A stretch of 64,000 nucleotides of DNA from Bacillota bacterium. Its GTDB lineage: Bacteria; Bacillota; Sulfobacillia; JAJYWN01. Under the pieces are notes generated by a model. It saw nothing but the letters and a program-made list of their open reading frames with translations. It had not been told where the DNA came from and did no database searches. Numbering within the stretch: position 1 is the first letter of the stretch; each line of letters begins with the position of its first letter. The position numbers were made by a program, and so were the translations under genes. Shown here piece after piece: positions 1 through 8,075 of this stretch. The DNA lies in NCBI GenBank assembly GCA_021791495.1, contig JAJYWN010000023.1:124572-188571 (forward strand). Direction: 5' to 3'.

Positions 1-416
1 CCCCAATCGTGTGTCCCGAATCGACACACTAGTTCCCGCAGACACAAGCGACGCCGGAACGGTCGAAAGGTCCGAACGCTTATCCCTCTGGCGCGGCGGA
101 AAGTTCGGGAAGCCACCCCGGCCCGCCCCCTCCCCGCGACCGAGGTGGGGAATTGTCACGTGCTGCTGGACGGCACCACCCATCAGACCACCAAGCCATT
201 TAGGAACCGTTCTAATAGTCAAGATGTACCGTCAGGGATGCCCCTTTTGTCATGGGCCGGGACGCCGTCCTGCTCATCACCGCCGTGAAACGGGTCACGG
301 AAACCACCTGTCGGAGCGTAAGATGACGCAGGCTGGTCTGCCGTTCGGCAAGAAGGGTGGCAGGTTGAGACCGAGGGCCGGATGATGTGGGAGGATGGGG
401 GAGGGACGGGCGGCCC
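1..416. other. Left-edge region without recognised gene
   Basis: I see no gene that I can support here. Open frames exist on both strands, but they have no ribosome binding site, no recognisable family and arginine/proline-rich shadow-type composition. The region probably holds the promoter of the ABC importer that follows, but no convincing -35/-10 pair was found. Confidence 0.4.
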
Positions 417-1280
417 ATGGAGGCGTTGATCGAGGTCAAAGGCGTATCCAAGGCCTACGCCAACTACGCCACCGGACGTGAGCTGGTCGTCCTCAGAGAC
501 ATCGACCTGCAGGTGCGCCCGAACGAGTTCGTCTGCCTCTTGGGCCCCAGCGGGTGCGGCAAGACGACCCTGCTGAAGATCCTTGACGCCATGATCACAC
601 CCGACCGAGGGGAAGTCCTGTTGGGCGGGCGGCCCTTGATCGAACGGCTGGCGGATATCGGTTTTGTCTTTCAAGATGTGGGCCTTCTGGCGTGGCGAAC
701 CGTTTTGGGCAACGTGGCCCTGGGGTTGGAGGCCCGGGGTATGCCGCGCCGGCAGCGCGAGACAGTGGCTTTGGAGTACATCAAACTGGTTGGACTGGAG
801 GGGTTTGCCCACTATTACCCCCATCAGCTCTCTGGCGGCATGCAACAGCGGGTGGGTCTGGCGCGGGCGCTGGCCATCTCACCGAAGGTCCTACTAATGG
901 ATGAGCCTTTCGGGGCTGTGGACGCCATGACCCGCCAGACTCTCCAAGTCGAGCTGGCCCGTATCTGGGAGCAGAGCCGGGCCACAGTGGTGTTCGTCAC
1001 CCACGATGTGGACGAAGCCATCTTCCTGGCCGACCGCATCGTGGTCATGGGGCGGGCCCAGGCCACCCGTTCGGTCAATGTCGCCCTGCCCAGACCCCGT
1101 TGGAACCGGGACGCCCAGTCCGACCCGGAGTACGTGGCTTTGCGGGTCAATCTCATTCGCATGCTGAACACCGCACACGCCGCGGCCGCCGCGACCGTGG
1201 CACACGCCGCGGCCGCCGCCACCGTGGCACACGCCGCCGCCGCCGCGACCGTGGCACAGACCGCCAAGGGGGGAGAATGA
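417..1280 (+). CDS. ABC transporter ATP-binding protein, nitrate/sulfonate/taurine type (SsuB/TauB-like)
   Basis: This is the cytoplasmic ATPase of an importer for a small organic or inorganic anion (287 aa). The Walker A motif GPSGCGKT lies near residue 43, followed by a Q-loop (FVFQD), the signature LSGGMQQR, Walker B (VLLMDEPFGAVD) and the H-loop (VTHDVDEA), all typical of the SsuB/TauB/NrtD group. I chose ATG 417 because GGAGGG lies 11 bases upstream; an in-frame GTG at 387 would add ten residues. The last 40 residues are odd: three copies of a nine-residue Ala-rich unit encoded by 27-bp tandem repeats. The permease starts four bases after the stop, so the two form an operon. No substrate-binding protein gene is visible, and the substrate cannot be named. 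Confidence 0.9.
   Translation: MEALIEVKGVSKAYANYATGRELVVLRDIDLQVRPNEFVCLLGPSGCGKTTLLKILDAMITPDRGEVLLGGRPLIERLADIGFVFQDVGLLAWRTVLGNVALGLEARGMPRRQRETVALEYIKLVGLEGFAHYYPHQLSGGMQQRVGLARALAISPKVLLMDEPFGAVDAMTRQTLQVELARIWEQSRATVVFVTHDVDEAIFLADRIVVMGRAQATRSVNVALPRPRWNRDAQSDPEYVALRVNLIRMLNTAHAAAAATVAHAAAAATVAHAAAAATVAQTAKGGE
1173..1253 (+). repeat. 27-bp tandem repeat (3 copies) inside the ATPase gene
   Basis: Three consecutive 27-bp units start at 1173, 1200 and 1227 and differ by only a few bases. Each encodes AHAAAAATV, so the reading frame is kept. The repeat lies after the conserved ATPase core and forms an Ala-rich tail. Confidence 0.9.
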
Positions 1281-1284
1281 CCCG

Positions 1285-2145
1285 ATGGCGAACAACGACA
1301 GCACTCAGGAGATCGTGGCCACGCCGCTGACCGCCACAACGCCGGCGGGGAAGGCGGTGGCCGCACCCCGCCTGTCCCCCAGGGAAGAATCGTGGTTCGT
1401 GTCGGTCCGGGTCCCGATTATCTCCGTCGCCGCTTTTCTCCTCCTCTGGCAGTTCGGGGCCAGGCACATGAACCCGATCCTCATGCCCACGCCCACCCTG
1501 GTGGGGAGCGCTTTTCGTGACTTGATCAGCCGGGGCGTGCTCCAGAAGGCCTTCTTCATCAGCCTGCAGGACATGTCTTATGGATACTTCATCGCCATCG
1601 CCGTCGGGTCGGTCCTGGGGGTCCTGACGGGACGGTTCCGGACTTTCGAGAAGGTCGTTTCCCCGTATATCAGCTTCTTCATGGCCACGCCGACCATCGC
1701 CCTGGTCCCACTGGTTATCGTTTGGTTCGGCTTCAGCCAGTCCTCCCGCGTTTTCCTGGTGGCCATCCACGCCGTGTGGCCCGTGGCCATTAACACAGCT
1801 ATGGGTATCCGGGTGCTGAGCCGGCTCCTCCGTGATGTGGGGTGGGCCTACCGGCTGACCGAAAGCCAGTTCGTGCGGTGGGTGGCCTTGCCCAGCGCTG
1901 TGCCGTACATCCTGGCCGGCCTGCGCGTGGCCTTGGGGCGCGCCGTGGTCGGCATGATCGTGGCGGAGATGACCATGGAACTGACCGGCCTCGGCGGCCT
2001 GGTCATGGTCTATGGGAACGCCTTCAAGACGGCACACCTGATCGCCGGCGTCATCACCTCGGCGGTCTTCGCGGTCTTCGTCAGCGCGATGATGGATGTG
2101 GTCCGTGACCGGTTCTTCCCCTGGATCAAGGGGACTTCCGCTTGA
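1285..2145 (+). CDS. ABC transporter permease, nitrate/sulfonate/taurine type (SsuC/TauC-like)
   Basis: This is the membrane subunit that partners the ATPase just upstream (286 aa, usual for the family). After a roughly 45-residue Ala/Thr-rich N-terminus come about six hydrophobic segments of the BPD_transp_1 fold. The cytoplasmic coupling region is visible in the stretch beginning DVGWAYRLTESQ and followed by a conserved ALPSAVPYILAGLRVALGRA-type segment. The start at 1285 follows the ATPase stop by four bases. The gene ends facing the minus-strand acdB operon with about 50 bases between, and no clear terminator there. Family assignment is firm; the transported compound is not known. Confidence 0.88.
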   Translation: MANNDSTQEIVATPLTATTPAGKAVAAPRLSPREESWFVSVRVPIISVAAFLLLWQFGARHMNPILMPTPTLVGSAFRDLISRGVLQKAFFISLQDMSYGYFIAIAVGSVLGVLTGRFRTFEKVVSPYISFFMATPTIALVPLVIVWFGFSQSSRVFLVAIHAVWPVAINTAMGIRVLSRLLRDVGWAYRLTESQFVRWVALPSAVPYILAGLRVALGRAVVGMIVAEMTMELTGLGGLVMVYGNAFKTAHLIAGVITSAVFAVFVSAMMDVVRDRFFPWIKGTSA

Positions 2146-2198
2146 TGGTCCACCGGCCGCGCGGGTGAACACAACGCAACAAGCCTTGACGTGAGAGA

Positions 2199-2855
2199 CT
2201 ATTCTTTCACCACGATCCGCGCGTCCACCACCACGGCGCCCTTGGGGCCGACCACGACCGGGTTCAGGTCCACCTGATCTATCTCCGGGTGTGCCTCCGT
2301 CAGACGGCTGACCGACAGGAGCAGGCTCTCTACGGCGGCGAAGTCCACCGGCGGTTTTCCCCGGAAGGCGCCCAGCATCTTCGACGCACGCGTTTCGGCC
2401 ATAATGTCCTTGGCGTCCTGCTCGGAGAGCGGCAGCGCCCGAAAAGCCACTTCCTTGAAGAGCTCCGTCGCCACGCCGCCCAACCCGAACATAATGACCG
2501 GGCCGAAAGTGGCGTCTTGGACCACGCCGGTGATGACTTCGCGGTCGGTATCCATCTGCTTCATGACCATAACCCCGTCGAGGCGCGCCTCGGGAGCCGC
2601 TTCCCGGACCGAGGTGACGATCTTCCGGTAGGCCCGCTCCGCTTCCTCCCGGCTACGGACATCCAGGACGACCCCGCCCACGTCCGACTTATGCTCCACG
2701 TCGGCCGAGACGATCTTCAAGACTACGGGAAAACCCATGCCATCGGCCGCCTCGGCGGCTTCCGACGGCGAGCGTGCCCAAAAGACCGCCGGAAGCGGGA
2801 TGCCGGCGCCGCGAAGCAGGGAGAAGACCTCGGCATCGGGCAATCTCTTACTCAT
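2199..2855 (-). CDS. acdB: ADP-forming acyl-CoA synthetase, beta (ATP-grasp) subunit
   Basis: The product (218 aa) matches the ATP-grasp beta subunit of NDP-forming acetate/acyl-CoA ligase, which takes phosphate from the alpha subunit to make ATP. Visible marks are GFPVVLKIVSADVEHKSDVGG, the VMKQM..DREVITGVVQDATFGPVIMFGLGG core and the C-terminal DLNPVVV motif. I chose the ATG at 2855; the open frame continues upstream to about 3131, but that part lies in the 3' end of iorB and is not conserved. It is the last gene of the minus-strand fadR-acdA-iorA-iorB-acdB operon. The alpha subunit is encoded separately at 5546-6904, with iorAB between them. With IOR, the enzyme would convert acyl-CoA to free acid and ATP. 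Confidence 0.88.
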   Translation of the reverse strand: MSKRLPDAEVFSLLRGAGIPLPAVFWARSPSEAAEAADGMGFPVVLKIVSADVEHKSDVGGVVLDVRSREEAERAYRKIVTSVREAAPEARLDGVMVMKQMDTDREVITGVVQDATFGPVIMFGLGGVATELFKEVAFRALPLSEQDAKDIMAETRASKMLGAFRGKPPVDFAAVESLLLSVSRLTEAHPEIDQVDLNPVVVGPKGAVVVDARIVVKE

Positions 2856-2896
2856 GGCGGGATCACCCACTCCTCTCTCTGGCCGCCGCACGGTCT

Positions 2897-3535
2897 TCAG
2901 TCGCCTGAGACGGCGCCGGCGGCGTTGCCGGACGCGACGGTGTCGCGTCCCAGCCCAAAGGCCTTGATGTTCAGCTCCACGGTCTTCGGCGGCACTCCGG
3001 CCCGGACGGCCTCGGTCAGGTCGCCCTCGGCGAAGGGCAGGAGGCCGGTCCCGAAGAGGGCACCCAACATGGCCACGTTCAGGGTGCGGATGTCGCCCGC
3101 CTCCTTGGCCAGCGCGCTGCCGTCGATCCACTTGATCTCCGCGCCCAGCCCGCGTACGGCCCCTTCAATCTCCGCCTCGGTCGGATAACGGGCGACGCCG
3201 ATCTTCACGTCCGTGGGCGGGATGGGGGTGCGGTTGAACAGCGCCAGCGACCCCTTGCCCAGGAAGTCCGCGCCCACGCGCAGACCCTCCAAGGGTTCGA
3301 GAGCCAGAACGACATGGGCATTTCCCTTCCCCACCAGCGGCCCCTCCACCTTACCGATGCGGACGTGAGAAGCTACAGCTCCGCCGCGCATGGCGGCGCC
3401 GAAAGTCTCACCGACGCGGACGGCGACGTCCTCGCCGGTGCGCTCGGCGTAGGCGATGGCGGCCTCGGCAATGAGGTGCGACGCCAGGATGCTGCCCTGG
3501 CCGCCCACGCCGGCGACGATCAGTTCGAGTTTCAT
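2897..3535 (-). CDS. iorB: Indolepyruvate:ferredoxin oxidoreductase, beta subunit
   Basis: This is the small subunit (212 aa) of the enzyme that oxidatively decarboxylates aryl-pyruvates to aryl-acetyl-CoA with ferredoxin as acceptor. The N-terminal GVGGQGSILASHLIAEAA and the RVGETFGAAMRGGAVASHVRIG segment are typical of the POR gamma-type domain. Its ATG directly abuts the stop of iorA (3536), so the two are translationally coupled. Length is normal for IorB. Confidence 0.93.
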   Translation of the reverse strand: MKLELIVAGVGGQGSILASHLIAEAAIAYAERTGEDVAVRVGETFGAAMRGGAVASHVRIGKVEGPLVGKGNAHVVLALEPLEGLRVGADFLGKGSLALFNRTPIPPTDVKIGVARYPTEAEIEGAVRGLGAEIKWIDGSALAKEAGDIRTLNVAMLGALFGTGLLPFAEGDLTEAVRAGVPPKTVELNIKAFGLGRDTVASGNAAGAVSGD

Positions 3536-5521
3536 CTACCGGACCTCCCCTTCGAAGGAGTGCCTCGGGCACACCTGGTGGCACAGTCCGCAGTCGGTGC
3601 ACTGCTCCGCGTCCACGCCGGCCTTCTTGGCGGCCGCGTCGAAGGTGATGGCCGGGCAGCCAAGTTGCAGGCAGATCTTGCATCCGTTACAGGTGTCCTG
3701 GTTCACTTGAGTGGTTGACTTGCGGTTCTTCTGTTTGCGCCAGAACTGCAGTCGGCACTCGCTATAGAGCACGGCCACGGACGGGCCGTCGAAGTCGATG
3801 GCTTCCTTTAGCGCTACTTCGGCCTTTTCCAAGTCGTAGGCCGGCGCTTCCACCACCTTCTGAATGCCAAGGGAGCGGGCCACGGCGGCGATGTCGGTGA
3901 CCGAAGCCTCCGCGCCGGTAGCGGTCTGGCCGGTCGTCGGATTGGGCTGGTGCCCGGTCATCGAAGTCCACTCATTCGCGTAGACCAGGAAGGTCATGGG
4001 CGTCTTGTTATAGGCGGCGTTGGCCACCGCCGGCAGACAGGCGTGGAAGAAAGTGGAGTCACCGGCCACGGCGACGACCTTGCCGTCGCGGTATCCCGCC
4101 TGTACCTGACCTTCGGCCATGCCGATGCCGCTCCCCATCACATACAGGGTGTCAAGGGTTTCGTAGGGCGACTCGATACGGTATCTCTTGTTATCCTCGG
4201 AGTTCGCCGTCACCGGACGCGCCGCCACGCCATAGCCGCCCTGTTCGTAGCAGCCGATATCGCCATTGATGATGTGGTTGCCGGGGATGCGCCGGAGCAC
4301 GTTCTTTAGAGCGTAGTAGCTCCCGAGGTGGGAGCAGCCGGGGCACAGCGCCGACGACCGGCTGGCGACCAGCGACCGGGCGGCGCCGATGGCGGAGTCG
4401 GCGCGCGTCGCCTCGGCGGCGGGTAGGCCGGCGACCTTACGCAGCGCGGCCTCGACCAAGTCCGGGTTCAACTCGTCCCAGAGCGGTAGCACGGCGCGCG
4501 CACCCTTGGCACGTTTCCCGTAGAGAGCTGGGATGCGCCGCCCCTCGCCCGCCAGTTCGGCGGCGAAGGATTTCACCTGATCTTCGATGACCGGATCACC
4601 TTCTTCGACGATGAGGACCGTCTTTGAAGCGGCGAGAAGCTGTGCCAGCTTCTTCTCGGGCAGTGGGAAAGCCAGGCCCAGCCGGAGCAGGTTATGGGGC
4701 ACGCCCAGGCCATCCAGAGCTTCGGTCACGTAGGAGGCTCCCATGCCGGAGGTGATGACGCCCAGCGTGGCCCCCGGCGAAAGCTTGAGCACGTTCCAAG
4801 GGGTTTCCTCGACCAAGGCGCGCGCCTTTTCCAGAGCCCCGTGGAGCCACTGGTGCTTGGAAACCGCGCCGGGTGGCCCGTAAACGTTCCAGCGGAACGG
4901 GATGTCGTAATGTTTGTTGAAACCCAGCGTTTTCTCGGCCCCGGGGCGAACGGCCACTTCACCGACGCGGACGTCCCCACTGGCGTGGGAGAGGCGGCTG
5001 ACCGAACGGAGGAAGACGGGCAGGCCCGTCGCCTCGGAGAGCAGCACGGCCGCCGGCACCATGTCCTTGGCTTCCTGCTGGTTGGCCGGTTCGAAGCACG
5101 GGATCTCGGCGTACATGGCGGCGTATCGTGTGTCTTGTTCGCTGGAGGAGTAGTGGGCGCCCGGGTCGTCCGCCACCACGATGACGAAAGCGGACTTCAC
5201 GCCGGTGTAGGGCAGAGTCATGAAAGTATCCATGGCCACGTTCAGACCGGCATTCTTCATCGCCGTCATGGACCTGGCGCCCACCAGCGCCGCACCGGCG
5301 GCCATTTCAAAGGCCACCTTCTCGTTGGTACTCCATTCGACGTACATTCCGGTATCGCCGGCGGCGGCCGCCTTGGCCAGGACTTCGCCTATCTCCGACG
5401 ACGGGGTGCCGGGATAGGCGGACATCATGGTGAACCCCGCCTCCAGCGCGCCGCGGGCGATGGCCTCGTTGCCCATGAGGAGCAGCTTCTGACCAGCCCT
5501 GGGTGTCGCTATGGTTGACAT
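3536..5521 (-). CDS. iorA: Indolepyruvate:ferredoxin oxidoreductase, alpha subunit
   Basis: The large subunit (661 aa) carries thiamine diphosphate and iron-sulfur clusters. In order: a POR N-terminal domain (LLMGNEAIARGALEAGFTMMSAYPGTPSSEIGE), a middle transketolase-like region, a ThDP-binding core (GCSHLGSYYALKN, NGDIGCYEQGGYG, AVAGDSTFFHACLPAVANAAYN) and two C-terminal ferredoxin motifs (CNGCKICLQLGCP and CTDCGLCHQVCP). A GGAGG seven bases before ATG 5521 supports the start. It lies between the alpha and beta genes of an ADP-forming acyl-CoA synthetase, an arrangement that couples 2-keto acid oxidation to ATP synthesis, as known for peptide-fermenting archaea. The keto acid preference (indole-, phenyl- or another pyruvate) cannot be read from sequence. 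Confidence 0.94.
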   Translation of the reverse strand: MSTIATPRAGQKLLLMGNEAIARGALEAGFTMMSAYPGTPSSEIGEVLAKAAAAGDTGMYVEWSTNEKVAFEMAAGAALVGARSMTAMKNAGLNVAMDTFMTLPYTGVKSAFVIVVADDPGAHYSSSEQDTRYAAMYAEIPCFEPANQQEAKDMVPAAVLLSEATGLPVFLRSVSRLSHASGDVRVGEVAVRPGAEKTLGFNKHYDIPFRWNVYGPPGAVSKHQWLHGALEKARALVEETPWNVLKLSPGATLGVITSGMGASYVTEALDGLGVPHNLLRLGLAFPLPEKKLAQLLAASKTVLIVEEGDPVIEDQVKSFAAELAGEGRRIPALYGKRAKGARAVLPLWDELNPDLVEAALRKVAGLPAAEATRADSAIGAARSLVASRSSALCPGCSHLGSYYALKNVLRRIPGNHIINGDIGCYEQGGYGVAARPVTANSEDNKRYRIESPYETLDTLYVMGSGIGMAEGQVQAGYRDGKVVAVAGDSTFFHACLPAVANAAYNKTPMTFLVYANEWTSMTGHQPNPTTGQTATGAEASVTDIAAVARSLGIQKVVEAPAYDLEKAEVALKEAIDFDGPSVAVLYSECRLQFWRKQKNRKSTTQVNQDTCNGCKICLQLGCPAITFDAAAKKAGVDAEQCTDCGLCHQVCPRHSFEGEVR

Positions 5522-5545
5522 GCGCTTGCCTCCTTCGGTCTCCGT

Positions 5546-6904
5546 CTAACTGCGGCGGTGCACCAGTGCCATGGCCCGGGCCGCCCTTTCGGGGGTGGGG
5601 AAAACGAGCATCCCCTTGGACCGCAGTGCTTGGACTTCTTCTTTCTCGGTGGCACCCCCGCCGATGTAGCAGCAAACCACCTGTTTTCCGGACTCGAACG
5701 CTCCCGCTGCCAGACCGGCCGCGACCTCGGCGGCGCCGGGTATGGGGTCCCCGAAGATGGCTAACAAGGTCCCGGTCTCACCCGCCCGCAGCATGATGCG
5801 CCCTGCCACCTCGAAACGCGCGGCGTCGGCGTCGCCGGTCAGGTCCAGCGGGTTACCGATGACACAATGAGGGGGCAGGAAGGTTCTCAATTCGGCGGCG
5901 GTGGCCGACTGCAGGTCCGAGAGTCTATAGCCGTGCTCTTCGGCGGTGTCGGCCGCCAGGATCCCGCTGCCGCCCGAACTGGTGACCACCGACAGGCCGG
6001 CGTTGGACGGCCCGCCCAGGAACGCCCAAGTGCGCGCGGCGTCGAACAGGGAAATGACATCGGGGACCAGGACGGCGCCTACCTGGCGTGCCACGCCCTG
6101 AAACACGGCGTAGGAACCGGCCATGGACTTGGTGTGAGACTGGGCCGCCTTGATGCCACGCTCGGTGCGGCCGGGGCGCAGCACGAAGAGGGCCTTGCCG
6201 GCGCGACGGACGGCGCGGACCGCCTCCATGAACTTCCGGCCGTCGCGCAACCCTTCCACGTAGAGGGCTATGGCCAGTGTTCCGGGGTCGGCGGCGAAAT
6301 GGGCGATGAGGTCGGACTCATCCACGTCGCCGCGGTTCCCAAGGCTCACCACGCCCGATACCCCGGCGCCTTCATCTTCGGCCCACCCGGCCAGAGCGGC
6401 CGCCACCGTCCCGCTCTGGGATATGACGGCGATGGGCCCGCGCCTGGAGGTCAGGGGCCAGGAAGCGCAGAGCTTGGCGCCCGTGGATACGATGCCCTGG
6501 CAGTTGGGTCCGACCACGCGCACGCCGCTTTCCTTAATAGCCTGCTGGAGCCTGGTCTCCAGTTCATCGTTGCCCGCCTCGCGGAAACCGCCGCTGATGA
6601 CCACGGCGTACTTCACGCCACGGCTGCCCAGCTGCATCAAGGTGTCGGGCACCATGGCGGCCGGGATGACCACGACCGCTACGTCGACGCCGTCCGGCAA
6701 CTGGGGGACGGCGGGCACCACGGCGCGGCCCATAATCTCGCCGCCACGCGGGTTCACCGGATAGACCGGGCCCTCGAAACCGCCGGCCAGAATGTTTTGG
6801 AGGATGGTGTGCCCGGTCTTCCCCGGAGTAGCGGAAGCGCCGATGACGGCCACGGCCCGGGGTCGGAAAAGCGTCTCCAGTTCGCTTGGGTACTGGCTGG
6901 ACAT
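5546..6904 (-). CDS. acdA: ADP-forming acyl-CoA synthetase, alpha (CoA-binding) subunit
   Basis: The product (452 aa) has the CoA-binding Rossmann domain at the N-terminus (VIGASATPGKTGHTILQN) followed by two succinyl-CoA synthetase-like flavodoxin domains. The phospho-histidine loop appears as SHTKSMAGSYA; the family more often reads SHTGSLAG, so K replaces the usual small residue. It would pair with the separately encoded beta subunit at 2199-2855. The gene begins five bases after the FadR-type regulator ends and is followed by iorA 24 bases on, so it belongs to the same minus-strand operon. Confidence 0.9.
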   Translation of the reverse strand: MSSQYPSELETLFRPRAVAVIGASATPGKTGHTILQNILAGGFEGPVYPVNPRGGEIMGRAVVPAVPQLPDGVDVAVVVIPAAMVPDTLMQLGSRGVKYAVVISGGFREAGNDELETRLQQAIKESGVRVVGPNCQGIVSTGAKLCASWPLTSRRGPIAVISQSGTVAAALAGWAEDEGAGVSGVVSLGNRGDVDESDLIAHFAADPGTLAIALYVEGLRDGRKFMEAVRAVRRAGKALFVLRPGRTERGIKAAQSHTKSMAGSYAVFQGVARQVGAVLVPDVISLFDAARTWAFLGGPSNAGLSVVTSSGGSGILAADTAEEHGYRLSDLQSATAAELRTFLPPHCVIGNPLDLTGDADAARFEVAGRIMLRAGETGTLLAIFGDPIPGAAEVAAGLAAGAFESGKQVVCCYIGGGATEKEEVQALRSKGMLVFPTPERAARAMALVHRRS

Positions 6905-6909
6905 GGGAC

Positions 6910-7650
6910 CTATCCCTCCACCTTCGGAACGGTCCCGTCCGGCTGGCTCCGGTCTTTCAAGGCCCGCACCTGTTGAATGACATCGTTGATGTGCCGGGAC
7001 ATGGCCTGGCCGGCCGCTTCCGGGTCGTGGGTGGCGATGGCCGCGCAGACTTCCTGGTGTTGGCGGGCCGAAAGGAGGCCGCGGCCCTCCATGACGAAGG
7101 TGGCCTGCCGGTCATCGGCCCCCCAGGAACTGGGGGCCAGTTTGAGAAGAAAGGAGTTACGGCTGGCCTTGGCCACGGCGGTGTGAAAGTCCCGGTCCAG
7201 TTGGGCCATGGTCTCCGTGCCGCCCTCGTTCTTTTTGGCCTGCTCCACCATGCGGTCGGCCAGAGCCTCAAGCTCCTCTATGTCGGCCGGTTCGGCAAAT
7301 CTGGCCGCCAGCTGTGCGGCCTTCACTTCCACCGCTTCGCGGACTTCGAGCAGTTCCAGGACCTCAGTCTGAAAAGCGCGCAGCCAGGACAGCCACATAC
7401 GCGGCGGCTGACTCTGATCGCCCGATCCGGTGAGAAAGCAGCCCCGGCCGTGGCGCACTTCCACCACACCCATGGTTTCGAGGATGCGCAGCGCTTCGCG
7501 GACGCAGTTCCGGCTGACGGTGAACTCGGCCGCCATGGCATTCTCGTCCGGCAGGCGGGCTCCGGGCTCCAGCTCGCCCCGGCGGATCGCGGCGAGGATA
7601 TGGTCCACCACATGTTCGGCTTTCCGGACGCCCTTGAACGGCTTGAACAT
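6910..7650 (-). CDS. GntR-family regulator, FadR/FCD subgroup (copy 1)
   Basis: A 246-aa DNA-binding regulator: an N-terminal winged helix (GELEPGARLPDENAMAAEFTVSRNCVREALRILETMGVVEVRHGRGCF) and a C-terminal FCD ligand domain. FCD proteins usually bind small carboxylates. I chose the ATG at 7650 because GAGGAG lies seven bases upstream; a start at 7677 has no such site. It is first in the minus-strand operon with acdA-iorAB-acdB and divergent from the catabolic island. It is clearly paralogous to the regulator at 28740-29510: both share IWLSWL-type sequence, an EVL-L-EVREAVE-KAA block and MF-P at the N-terminus. It probably controls its own operon and perhaps the island. Confidence 0.9.
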   Translation of the reverse strand: MFKPFKGVRKAEHVVDHILAAIRRGELEPGARLPDENAMAAEFTVSRNCVREALRILETMGVVEVRHGRGCFLTGSGDQSQPPRMWLSWLRAFQTEVLELLEVREAVEVKAAQLAARFAEPADIEELEALADRMVEQAKKNEGGTETMAQLDRDFHTAVAKASRNSFLLKLAPSSWGADDRQATFVMEGRGLLSARQHQEVCAAIATHDPEAAGQAMSRHINDVIQQVRALKDRSQPDGTVPKVEG

Positions 7651-7740
7651 GTTAGTCTCCTCTGGTCGAAAATGCACCGGTCATTCTACAACTCCATCGG
7701 ACGGACGTTTCGGCGTACCTCCGTGAAATCCTTCTGTTTG

Positions 7741-7756
7741 GCAATATCAATATTGC
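7741..7756. promoter_or_regulatory. 16-bp perfect palindrome, candidate regulator operator
   Basis: GCAATAT-CA-ATATTGC reads as two 7-bp inverted arms around a 2-base centre. It lies 91 bp upstream of the FadR-1 start and in the region divergent from the opine-type dehydrogenase gene. It is AT-rich inside GC-rich DNA. The sequence differs from the classic FadR/GntR core, so assignment to the neighbouring regulator rests on position only. Confidence 0.4.
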
Positions 7757-8075
7757 CGCAAGACCCTGAAAGAGCCGCTACGACTGGATCGCGGCTTCCA
7801 AAAACCTTATTCACCAAGCAGGATTATGACTGGGAGAAAGAGAAAGTGATGAAGCAGTTGTAGAATCTCTCCACCTTTGTGACGGTCTCCAAGCGGCATG
7901 GTGCGGAAACCGGCCACGGTCTGGCGGTGTGGGATGGAACCCTGCGGGCGGTTCATCGCGCAAGGCGGAGAGATTAGGGTGCGGGGAAGTATGAGCAAAG
8001 CTGCTGGGCTGGAAGACAGAGGTCCTCGATTCTAGTAGTCATCAAAGCGTTAGCATTCAAGGAGGTAGACTGACA
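7757..8075. other. Intergenic region, no gene recognised
   Basis: No supported gene lies here. The region holds 9-bp inverted arms (AATCTCTCC at 7864-7872 and GGAGAGATT at 7967-7975) about 95 bases apart. A good ribosome binding site (AAGGAGG near 8059) belongs to the next gene. It may be a long leader of the island transcript. Confidence 0.35.

Noticed and set aside
11-385. Open frame of 124 codons at the left edge
   Set aside because: Arg/Pro/Gly-rich, no ribosome binding site and no recognisable domain; typical chance frame in GC-rich DNA.
1173-1253. Possible CRISPR or attachment-site repeat
   Set aside because: Units are directly adjacent without spacers and lie in frame inside a gene.
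1153-2172. Long minus-strand frame opposite the ABC permease
   Set aside because: Lies antisense to a clear conserved gene, with His/Asp/Gly-rich shadow composition. The same judgement applies to antisense frames at 7974-9278, 12400-13764, 32694-33878 and 62120-63307.
2856-3131. N-terminal extension of acdB into iorB
   Set aside because: The extra residues are Arg-rich, unlike the family, and lie over the 3' end of iorB; ATG 2855 gives a normal ATP-grasp start.
7800-7975. Transposase remnant in the leader of the island
   Set aside because: Translated fragments did not resemble a transposase family I could name.
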